A stretch of DNA of 64,000 bases from Gammaproteobacteria bacterium (GTDB lineage Bacteria > Pseudomonadota > Gammaproteobacteria > Natronospirales > REEB76): contig DAHUYB010000036.1 in the NCBI GenBank assembly GCA_027315405.1, positions 36,188 through 100,187 on the forward strand, read 5' to 3'. The position numbers and the translations under genes were made by a program. Positions 47,100-54,135 of the stretch are shown piece after piece (the first letter of the stretch is position 1; each line of letters starts with the position of its first letter). Under the pieces are notes generated by a model. That model saw nothing but the letters and a program-made list of their open reading frames with translations, was not told where the DNA came from and made no database searches.

Positions 47100-48567
47100 C
47101 TGCGCTACCCCATTTGGCCTTGTAGACATTCTGATAGTCCTTATCACCGCAGATGCACCCGGGCTCACGAGCCCGCGGCTTTCCCCATATGGCTGGCGGC
47201 GGCTGCAAGATGTTGTCCCAAGATACGAGCGGCTCATCCTGAGCAATTTTGGATAGCTTGGGATGGCTCCGTTTAATCAATTCCGCCGCCATGAAGATTC
47301 CAGCCAACGCGGACTGATGCGCGAGCGGTACCATCTCGACTCGGCTTACACCTTTAACATTCAATGGAACGGCGCCGCACACAACGTCTGTGTAGATATC
47401 GCCTAAGGACTTACGCTTCCACGGCGCCAATTCATGTTCACTCACACCCAGCGCGTGAGAAACCACCTTTAAGTCATCGCTTGAGAGGGGTTGCTTAGTA
47501 ACCCACAACTGCGCTGCGCGATCGACCGCAAGGCCCAAGGCTTTGGCCGCCTGTTCTATCGCCGAAAGCCCCACTCCATGAGGATGGTAGAGGCAGGCGA
47601 GACACGCTGCATTTCTCGAAAACACATGCCACGAGGCGCCCAGCGCCTGTTCTCCGGTCCAACCGTTAATCACCATCTTCGGAAGCAGAGCCTGGCCGGC
47701 ACGGCGAGCATCAACATTGTCCACGGAGATCACAAGCGTCGGTGTTTCGAGCGTCTCACCCGGATGTAAGTATTCTTCAAGATTCAATTTATGGGGCACA
47801 GATTTAATTTTTGACCCGCTGAGTACCGCCTTGGCTAGATCGACTTTGGGCTTGCCAATGTCGGCATTCGAAGTCAGTACATAACGTTGCAGATTGGAAA
47901 GCTCAACGAGCTCGGCGTCGATGAGATCAACATTCCCCTGAACGGCGCCATCGCGCGATAGCGCCCATAGGGCAGCATTCCCAACAGCTCCGATACCAAC
48001 GAAGGCTACATCGCCGATGTCGACTTTGGAATATTTGTTCTCTGCTCCCGTGACTTTATCAAAATTAAGGAGCGATACTGCAACTTCATTGTTTGAGGTC
48101 GAGCCAACAAATACCCTTCTGAATAACTCAGCGCATGCGAGACAGGCAGCAACGCCGGAGGAATATGGATTCTTTGGCCCATTCCAAGTACGCGGGCCAC
48201 CTTCAAGTTTCGCAACCCAACCGCTGGCGGAGGGATATATGCCGTCTTTTAGATTCCCCTCGCCGATACCAATCGTAGTGGTTGCATTTGCTTGATCGAC
48301 AAATTCGATATCTGGATTTATACTTTTTGCGAGCGCCTTATATTCATTGCGGACCTCCGTGTCCCCTGTGATCGCAATCTTTGGGTAGATGCGCGCCACC
48401 AAGTTTGTAGCCAGAGAGCCAATCCATATCTCATTGTCATTCGGCTTTGAACCGAGCTGAATCCCTACAGTCACACGTCCCAATACCGATTCCAGCGACT
48501 CGCGCGAGATGGCAAGATGCCCCCCAAGCGCGCCATAGACTCGCTCATAGAACGGTGCCAGTGCCAC
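47074..48567 (-). CDS. ThiF/E1-like ubiquitin-activating enzyme homologue
   Basis: A 497-residue protein. The N-terminal region (about 1-180) is an E1-associated domain of unclear type. The adenylation Rossmann domain has VGIGAVGNAALWALS (gly loop 191-196), then VDLIDAELVELSNLQRYVLTSNADIGKPKVDLA, the classic ThiF/E1 nucleotide-binding block. CLAC (322-325) and CICG (471-474) could form a zinc site; Cys397 (DVVCGAV) is a candidate thioester cysteine. It would adenylate the Gly-Gly end of the ubiquitin-like protein. GTG start, directly after the E2-like stop; RBS GGAG is about 9 nt upstream. Confidence 0.88.
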   Translation of the reverse strand: MALAPFYERVYGALGGHLAISRESLESVLGRVTVGIQLGSKPNDNEIWIGSLATNLVARIYPKIAITGDTEVRNEYKALAKSINPDIEFVDQANATTTIGIGEGNLKDGIYPSASGWVAKLEGGPRTWNGPKNPYSSGVAACLACAELFRRVFVGSTSNNEVAVSLLNFDKVTGAENKYSKVDIGDVAFVGIGAVGNAALWALSRDGAVQGNVDLIDAELVELSNLQRYVLTSNADIGKPKVDLAKAVLSGSKIKSVPHKLNLEEYLHPGETLETPTLVISVDNVDARRAGQALLPKMVINGWTGEQALGASWHVFSRNAACLACLYHPHGVGLSAIEQAAKALGLAVDRAAQLWVTKQPLSSDDLKVVSHALGVSEHELAPWKRKSLGDIYTDVVCGAVPLNVKGVSRVEMVPLAHQSALAGIFMAAELIKRSHPKLSKIAQDEPLVSWDNILQPPPAIWGKPRAREPGCICGDKDYQNVYKAKWGSAVKPRSRRG

Positions 48568-49197
48568 TTAAAGTTTCTCCTCTGCATTCCATTGCAACTG
48601 TACGCTGCCGGGTTGTTGGACAAGTACCGGATGCACCAGATCAACACAGGTCCGCCACATCGACATGACTATAGAGAACAGGCTCATTTCAGTCCTATAA
48701 AGCAGCCATTCGTCACCGGAGTGTTGTGGATGTTCGTGGTATTCACGGACACCACGCAGACAGAGAAACGGATTGCCAGTGGTCGGATGACCATCTAACA
48801 GAACCACGTGGGCACGCCTTTCTTGTTCAAATTCGAGTGCGCGAAACATGGTGGCATAAGGCAAACGCGCATCGCTCCAAAGGTCACGGAACTCAAGCGA
48901 TGGCGCCCGCAGGTCGTAGTCGGATAAATCGAAGCGCGCTTTAAATGCCCTCGCGGATAAACTAAAGATCTTGGCAGCCATGATCGTGCCCTGCGGCAGG
49001 ATGATTTGCCCGACCTGCGGCGCATGGATCGCGACTTGCAGAGAGTGGTGAGGCACAACCGCTAGCTCGATCACCGGGAAAGTTGGCGTTCCAAGTATGA
49101 AGATTCCACGCGCATGCAAAACCGATTGCTGCTCCCGCAACCGAGTGAGCTCGCGCTCATACTTGAGCCGAGATACATTGATATCTACGCGGGTCAA
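48568..49197 (-). CDS. E2-like (ubiquitin-conjugating-enzyme-like) protein
   Basis: A 209-residue protein placed between a ubiquitin-like and an E1-like gene. The region GHPTTGNPFLCLRGV (136-150) has the order His-Pro ... Phe-Leu-Cys seen in E2 folds (HPN motif followed by catalytic Cys), making Cys146 the candidate active site; a further HEHPQHSGDEW follows. Preceding segments with alternating hydrophobics (FPVIELAVVPH) fit the E2 beta-meander. The start is a TTG one base after the ubiquitin-like stop, so translation probably depends on coupling. Sequence-only assignment as E2 is moderate; context raises it. Confidence 0.68.
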   Translation of the reverse strand: MTRVDINVSRLKYERELTRLREQQSVLHARGIFILGTPTFPVIELAVVPHHSLQVAIHAPQVGQIILPQGTIMAAKIFSLSARAFKARFDLSDYDLRAPSLEFRDLWSDARLPYATMFRALEFEQERRAHVVLLDGHPTTGNPFLCLRGVREYHEHPQHSGDEWLLYRTEMSLFSIVMSMWRTCVDLVHPVLVQQPGSVQLQWNAEEKL

Positions 49198-49198
49198 T

Positions 49199-49474
49199 TT
49201 ATTTGCCGCCTGCGCCGACGCGTAAGCTTAAAAATAGGCGCGTCCTGTCGACGAGACCCAACTCCCGTAGGGTCTTAGACTGGTCTAGCAGCACGCCTGA
49301 AACGTTTCGGACTTCCCATTCCTCGGCCGGCCGCCCTTGATTACCGCTTTCGACTAGCGCCTGCTGCACAGCAACCATGAGCGGTGCATTCAGGTTTGCT
49401 TCGACTATGTAGTCTTGCCCATTAATGATAAAGATCAGGCATATTTTGGGGCCCTTGTCTTGTTTGCTTGGCAC
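49199..49474 (-). CDS. ubiquitin-like modifier (DUF2604-like) ending in Gly-Gly-Lys
   Basis: A 91-residue protein with a basic linker (1-10) and one beta-grasp domain: ICLIFIINGQDYIVEANLNAP, a helix AVQQALVESGN, EWEVRNVSGVLLDQSKTLRELG, and RLFLSLRVGAGG. The tail is Gly-Ala-Gly-Gly-Lys, so one residue must be removed to expose the Gly-Gly for adenylation. The neighbouring JAB protease is the obvious candidate. Start GTG at 49474 has a GAGGG ribosome-binding site 7 nt upstream. First gene of the minus-strand operon. Confidence 0.85.
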   Translation of the reverse strand: MPSKQDKGPKICLIFIINGQDYIVEANLNAPLMVAVQQALVESGNQGRPAEEWEVRNVSGVLLDQSKTLRELGLVDRTRLFLSLRVGAGGK

Positions 49475-49827
49475 GTCAATCCCTCTTTAGCGTTGGTGAA
49501 TGATGCACTGGAATATCATCATTTCACCAGGATTTGTGGACAAATATTGCGCGCCCGACATGGGCGTGGTCAAGGCCGTTGTGCTCATCGCGGCGCAGCA
49601 TTACCGGCGTAAGCTATTACACGAACACCGCTGGAGAAATGCCCTTGTACACCGTAAAAAATTCTATGACGATATCTGCTGTCGCCCGCGTCACTTCTCA
49701 CGCAATGGCGCCAGCAGGAGGCGAGTATCTGGGCTCAAACGGGTCTCAAGATTGCGAGTTTTTTCTCCCTTGGTAAGCGCCGTGGAGCGCGATTCTGGTA
49801 AGGGTTTGGGCAACCAGCGGAAACCTC
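49475..49827. other. 353-bp intergenic region with no supported gene
   Basis: It holds the promoter and leader of the modifier-E2-E1 operon near its left end, including the inverted repeat at 49495-49528. The rest has no coding signal I trust; a plus-strand open frame at 49500-49922 runs into the dsbB 3' end and has no recognisable product. The right end borders the second 18-bp repeat. Confidence 0.6.
49495..49528. promoter_or_regulatory. inverted repeat upstream of the ubiquitin-like operon
   Basis: GGTGAATGATG (49495-49505) and CATCATTTCACC (49517-49528) are complementary with a single bulged A, separated by 11 nt. It lies 21-54 bp upstream of the GTG start. It could be an operator for an unlinked repressor or a leader hairpin. 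Confidence 0.55.
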
Positions 49828-49845
49828 AGGGACAGACCACGGTTA
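49828..49845 (-). repeat. right copy of the 18-bp island-bounding inverted repeat
   Basis: AGGGACAGACCACGGTTA, the inverted partner of 44125-44142 (17 of 18 matches). Its last three bases are the dsbB stop codon, so the island boundary is exactly at the end of dsbB. Confidence 0.85.
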
Positions 49846-50361
49846 ATCATACCGCGGCCGCCCAATTCTCCGCTCCTGTGTCCAATACCAATTCACGACT
49901 AATCCGACCACGCCCAGAATAATAAACCAGATTAGCACCCACTCCGGCATGGTCAGACCCAGAAACTTCCAGGTAATCAAGGCGCAATCGCCGGTGCCGG
50001 TGAAGGCTTTGATGATGAACTCGTTAAGCGGCAGAGACTTGAACATGTAGTTCAAGCCCGGCCCGCACGGCGGCTGCTTCCATTCTGGCAAATGCTGCAG
50101 ATAAGCGTGGCGAATGGACACCGCACCGCCGGCCGCTGCGACGATAAACAGCAAAATGCCATAGATGCGCGCACCGACGGCCTTCGGGTTGTGCAGGAAG
50201 GCGATCAGGAAAATGATACCGAGAATAATCATGGCGATGCGCTGGAAAATGCACAGTACGCAGGGCTCAAGGCCGTCGTGGAATTGCGTGTAATAGGCGT
50301 AAGCCATCAGCAAAGCACAAATCACGAACCCGATCAGATTCGTCAAGCGACGCAAAGACAT
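49843..50361 (-). CDS. dsbB: disulfide bond formation protein DsbB
   Basis: A 172-residue inner-membrane protein with four transmembrane helices that reoxidises DsbA and passes electrons to quinone. The first redox pair is in GLEPCVLCIFQR (Cys-Val-Leu-Cys); the second periplasmic loop has QPPCGPG and GDCALITW cysteines. A clear AAGGAG ribosome-binding site precedes the ATG. The stop codon lies in the island-bounding repeat. No dsbA is adjacent. Confidence 0.96.
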   Translation of the reverse strand: MSLRRLTNLIGFVICALLMAYAYYTQFHDGLEPCVLCIFQRIAMIILGIIFLIAFLHNPKAVGARIYGILLFIVAAAGGAVSIRHAYLQHLPEWKQPPCGPGLNYMFKSLPLNEFIIKAFTGTGDCALITWKFLGLTMPEWVLIWFIILGVVGLVVNWYWTQERRIGRPRYD

Positions 50362-50593
50362 GTCGTGCTCCTTATAAAGGTGTACCTAAAAACCTGGTGT
50401 CACTGTTGTAATATAATCAATAAATTCAGAAGCTAAGAATAACTCCAAAACTTAGTGAATATGATTCTTGGTCGAGTGGGAGCGAATAGACAATCAGCCA
50501 TAAATAAGATCAGACTGTGACGGTTTGACGTATGCTTTAAACGATACCAAGTTATCCAAGCCGGAACACCAAAAATCCATTTCTGAGGGATAC

Positions 50594-51313
50594 TCAGGGT
50601 CGTTCGTTGACTTCCCGCTCCATGGCTTCAAATCCTGCGTGCCGGACATCCTTGCCCTGCACCAAATAGACCACATACTCGCAGATGTTCGTGGCGTGGT
50701 CGCCGATGCGTTCCAGGGCGCGTGCCGACCACATGACATCCAGAACCTGACGGATGGAATGCGGATCTTCCATCATGAAGGTGATGGACTGGCGGGACAA
50801 GGCTTCGTACTCATCATCTACACGGGCATCCTCACGGGCCACTTGCACAGCGGCTTCAGCATCCATGCGAGCGAAGGCATCCAAGGCATCGTGAACCATA
50901 CCTTGCACATGACTGCCAAGGTGCTGCAAAGCCATGTAACGATCGCTTGGTCGGTCCGCTCCAGCGAGACGCGCCGCCAGCCGCCCGATCTTTTCTGCTT
51001 CATCGCCAATGCGTTCCAAGTCCGTAATGGTCTTAATGATGGCCAGAATAAGCCGTAAATCGCTGGCTGCCGGTTGGCGGCGGGCGAGAATCCGGCTGCA
51101 TTCCTCGTCAATCGCAATCTCCATTTGGTTGACCTTGTAATCCTGCTGCTCGATGCTGCGACCGAGTTCACTGTCGCCTTCGGTCAATGCCCGCAGGGCG
51201 TCGGCGATCTGCTGTTCCACCAACCCCCCCATAGCGAGAACGCGGTTACGGATGCCCTCCAACTCCTCATTAAATTTCTGGGAGATGTGGTGTGTAAGAT
51301 TTAATTTATCCAT
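50594..51313 (-). CDS. phoU: phosphate-signalling protein PhoU
   Basis: A 239-residue protein of two three-helix bundles, with the paired metal-binding E/D-rich motifs ITDLERIGDEAEKIGRLA and ARALERIGDHATNICEYVVYL. It dampens PhoR-PhoB signalling when phosphate is plentiful. The ATG at 51313 has an AGAGGA ribosome-binding site; a longer frame to 51352 does not. Here phoU follows phoR directly and no pst transporter genes are in the window. About 230 bp downstream contain nothing recognisable apart from the dsbB upstream region. Confidence 0.96.
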   Translation of the reverse strand: MDKLNLTHHISQKFNEELEGIRNRVLAMGGLVEQQIADALRALTEGDSELGRSIEQQDYKVNQMEIAIDEECSRILARRQPAASDLRLILAIIKTITDLERIGDEAEKIGRLAARLAGADRPSDRYMALQHLGSHVQGMVHDALDAFARMDAEAAVQVAREDARVDDEYEALSRQSITFMMEDPHSIRQVLDVMWSARALERIGDHATNICEYVVYLVQGKDVRHAGFEAMEREVNERP

Positions 51314-51386
51314 GCCATATCCTCTAAGCTGCAGTAGAGCTATGTCAGCCAAATAGTATACGCATGCTGTCCGCCAAACGCATAAC

Positions 51387-52697
51387 TCATGCTGTACCGG
51401 CGTAATCTATGGTGCGGCTCACGCGCTCCTGTGGGAACTGGCAGCTAAATCGGCTGCCGTGTCCCGGTTCGCTATCGATCGCAAGGATGGCGCCGTGATG
51501 CTGCAAAACGTGTTTGACGATGGCAAGTCCCAACCCGGTGCCGCCACTGTCTCTATGCCGGGACTTGTCAACTCTGTAAAACCGCTCCGTAAGCCGTGGG
51601 ATATGGGTTGCCGGGATGCCGATACCCGTATCCGCCACCGTAAAACACGCCCCCTGGTTCTCTTGCGCCCAGGTTACGGTCACGCTGCCTTTCGCCGGGG
51701 TGTACTTCATGGCATTGAACACTAAATTGGAAAACGCGCTGTAAATTTCATGCTCGGCTCCCAGCAAAAACAGGTCGGCATCCACCTTCAGAAGAAGGCT
51801 GGCTGGGCCTTGGCCGAGAGAAAGTGCTTCGTCCCGAATGCCCCGCACAAGCTTTGCTACGTCAATCGGGGCATAAGGCGCCTGGCGCTGCTCAGTCTCG
51901 AGGCGCGAAAGTTCCAGCAGATCACCCACGATCGCGGTCATGCGCGCAGTCTGGTGGTGCATTTCGTCAAGCGGCTTGCCCCATATCTGGCGCAAGCGTC
52001 CATCCTCGCGCATGGCATCCAGATAACCGTGCATCACTGTCAATGGCGAACGCAATTCGTGAGAGGCATTGGCCACAAATTCACTGCGCATTGCTTCGAG
52101 GCGGTGCAAACGGGTGGTATCGCGAACCAGCAGCAGGCGCTGGTCACTCCCATAGGGGACGACACTTAAGCTCAGATACAGGCCGCGGGAAAACGGTGAA
52201 ACCAGGGATATGGGTTCGTCATAACGGCTGCTATTCAGATAGGGAACAAAATCCGGATGCCGCATGAGATTGGCAAGCCGCTGGCCTACGTCCTGGGGAA
52301 CGCGCAGGTGCAGTAGCCGACCCGCGGCTTCATTCAGCCAGCGAATCCCCCCAACCCGATCCAGAATCACCATACCATCAGGCATGGCGGCGGTAGAATC
52401 CCGGATCTCCCGCAGCAACTGCACGAGTCGCCATTTGCGTTCGCGCTCACGCCTTCTCAACTGATAGCAATTATTAAAAATATCATCCCATATGCCGATA
52501 GTTCTCGGTATATTGAATCCCCGGTTGTGCCCCAGCCAGCGTTCCAATCGATACAAGTTCAGGATATGCCAGGCGAGATACATGGCAACAGCGATGAACA
52601 GCCATCTGCCGGCATGGCCGATAAACCAACCCGCGAGCAATACCACGATCAGCAATAAACCGAGGCACAGAATCTCCTGCAACCAACGCCGACTCAT
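51387..52697 (-). CDS. phoR: phosphate-regulon sensor histidine kinase PhoR
   Basis: A 436-residue kinase: two N-terminal helices (about 8-45), a basic linker, PAS domain (about 95-195), HisKA with the phosphorylated His213 in ASHELRSPLTVMHGY, and HATPase with NLVFNAMKYTP, VADTGIGI and SGGTGLGLAIVKHVLQ. It autophosphorylates and passes phosphate to PhoB. Overlaps phoB by 4 bp (ATGA). Confidence 0.96.
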   Translation of the reverse strand: MSRRWLQEILCLGLLLIVVLLAGWFIGHAGRWLFIAVAMYLAWHILNLYRLERWLGHNRGFNIPRTIGIWDDIFNNCYQLRRRERERKWRLVQLLREIRDSTAAMPDGMVILDRVGGIRWLNEAAGRLLHLRVPQDVGQRLANLMRHPDFVPYLNSSRYDEPISLVSPFSRGLYLSLSVVPYGSDQRLLLVRDTTRLHRLEAMRSEFVANASHELRSPLTVMHGYLDAMREDGRLRQIWGKPLDEMHHQTARMTAIVGDLLELSRLETEQRQAPYAPIDVAKLVRGIRDEALSLGQGPASLLLKVDADLFLLGAEHEIYSAFSNLVFNAMKYTPAKGSVTVTWAQENQGACFTVADTGIGIPATHIPRLTERFYRVDKSRHRDSGGTGLGLAIVKHVLQHHGAILAIDSEPGHGSRFSCQFPQERVSRTIDYAGTA

Positions 52698-53392
52698 CTG
52701 CTGTTACCTGTGGCATGAGATGAAAAGCGGTAGCCCGCCCCGCGCACAGTCTCCACGTAATGGGCACAGCCATGTTCTTCCAGAACACGCCGCAGGCGGC
52801 GAATATGTACGTCCACGGTGCGTTCTTCCACATACACGCCGCTCCATATCCGGTCAAGCACCTGGCTGCGGCTGAAGACCCTCTCTGGGTGCATCAGGAA
52901 GAACTTGAGCAGCCGGTATTCTGTCGGCCCGAGCACTATTTCAACACCGTTGATGGTGATCCGGTGACTGACGGTGTTCATGGTTATTGCTCCCGCCATC
53001 AATTTTTCTTCATGACTCCCAGTGCGCCGTAGCACCGCTTCGATACGCGCCACCAGTTCGCGCGCCGAAAATGGCTTGGTGACATAGTCATCGGCACCGC
53101 CCTGCAGCCCCATAATCTTGTCATCTTCGGCGACCCGTGCGGTCAACATGACGATGGGTAACTCTCGGGTATTGTCGTCACGCCTTAACGCTCGCGCGAA
53201 TTCCAGCCCGCTCATGTCCGGTAGCATCCAATCCAGTAGCAACAGATCCGGCAAGTGATCGGCGATATTGGCACGCGCCGCACCGCAGTCCCCTGCTTCA
53301 GTCACTCGGTACCCCGCGCGCTGCAAACCAAACGCAACCATTTCCCGCAATGGGCGCTCATCTTCGACGATTAAAATGTGCTTTTCCGTCAT
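52694..53392 (-). CDS. phoB: phosphate-regulon response regulator PhoB
   Basis: A 232-residue OmpR-family regulator. Receiver with Glu10/Asp11, phospho-acceptor Asp54 (LLLDWMLPDMSG), Thr in VMLTARV and Lys in YVTKPFSARELVARIEAV. The winged-helix DNA-binding domain (about 130-228) ends with RTVDVHIRRLRRVLEEHG. It activates Pho-box promoters, and a Pho box stands before the gene itself. Confidence 0.97.
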   Translation of the reverse strand: MTEKHILIVEDERPLREMVAFGLQRAGYRVTEAGDCGAARANIADHLPDLLLLDWMLPDMSGLEFARALRRDDNTRELPIVMLTARVAEDDKIMGLQGGADDYVTKPFSARELVARIEAVLRRTGSHEEKLMAGAITMNTVSHRITINGVEIVLGPTEYRLLKFFLMHPERVFSRSQVLDRIWSGVYVEERTVDVHIRRLRRVLEEHGCAHYVETVRGAGYRFSSHATGNSR

Positions 53393-53419
53393 GCTTACGC
53401 CGGCCCCCTCAACGACTGC

Positions 53420-53454
53420 AATTTAAACAGCGTCATGTGACAAACTGGTTACAG
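53420..53454 (-). promoter_or_regulatory. Pho box and -10 of the phoB promoter
   Basis: On the minus strand the two direct half-sites CTGTAAC and TTGTCAC (53454-53437), separated by CAGT, match the consensus CTGTCAT-N4-CTGTCAY at 5 of 7 and 6 of 7 positions. The -10-like TAAATT (53425-53420) follows 11 bp later, the normal spacing for PhoB-activated promoters. The box overlaps the end of tsaB. Confidence 0.75.
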
Positions 53455-54135
53455 TCCGGATTTTGGCCAGGCAACTCGGTCGCGGAGGTATACCGGCATT
53501 GCGGCGTCAGCGCTGACCGCCTGCCCCCGAGTCAGAAGTAGCCTGGCCAGGGCCGCGACGTCCCGCGCCGTGGGCAGCAATGCAGCATCTTGCCCATCCA
53601 AAGCCGATCTCAGATGCGCTGTGAGCACATCTTTATAAACATTAAAACCCGATCCTGCCCCAAACCAGAGCTCAGGATCCGGGGGCTGCACGAATTCCGG
53701 TGCACCCAAAGTTTCCGGCATGCAGGCGGTCAAATCATCTGCGGCTTCGGCTGCATAGGCGCACCAGTACACTTGCCCGATTCTGGCATCCATGCAGACC
53801 AGGATTTTCTTCGAGCCATAACGGCGGTGCGCGCCGGCCGCCAAAGCCATCAGATCAGAGATCGGCACAACCGGTCGCTCCGCTCCGAATGCAAGTCCTT
53901 GCACCACCGCGGTAGCCACGCGCACGCCCGTGAAACCGCCCGGCCCCCGCCCGAACGCCAGGGCATCCAATTGTGTCAGGGATAACCCCGCCTCCGCCAG
54001 CAGCGACTCCAGCATGGGCAGAATCAGCTCCGCATGCGCACGCACAGCCATCTGGGAACGCTCAAGAATGCCGTCAGCAGTTAACAGGGCAACAGAACAC
54101 TGCGAAGTTGAAGTCTCAAGAGCCAGAATTTTCAT
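53449..54135 (-). CDS. tsaB: tRNA threonylcarbamoyladenosine biosynthesis protein TsaB
   Basis: A 228-residue ASKHA-fold protein that supports TsaD in t6A37 synthesis. N-terminal LALETSTSQCSVALL and the family block LDALAFGRGPGGFTGVRVATAVVQGLAFG are intact. Start overlaps the DinG-type helicase stop by 4 bp; its last bases form part of the phoB Pho box. Confidence 0.95.
   Translation of the reverse strand: MKILALETSTSQCSVALLTADGILERSQMAVRAHAELILPMLESLLAEAGLSLTQLDALAFGRGPGGFTGVRVATAVVQGLAFGAERPVVPISDLMALAAGAHRRYGSKKILVCMDARIGQVYWCAYAAEAADDLTACMPETLGAPEFVQPPDPELWFGAGSGFNVYKDVLTAHLRSALDGQDAALLPTARDVAALARLLLTRGQAVSADAAMPVYLRDRVAWPKSGL

Noticed and set aside
49500..49922. A 140-residue plus-strand frame in the island/dsbB gap
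   Set aside because: Overlaps the dsbB 3' end, has no ribosome-binding site or domain, and its composition resembles random sequence.
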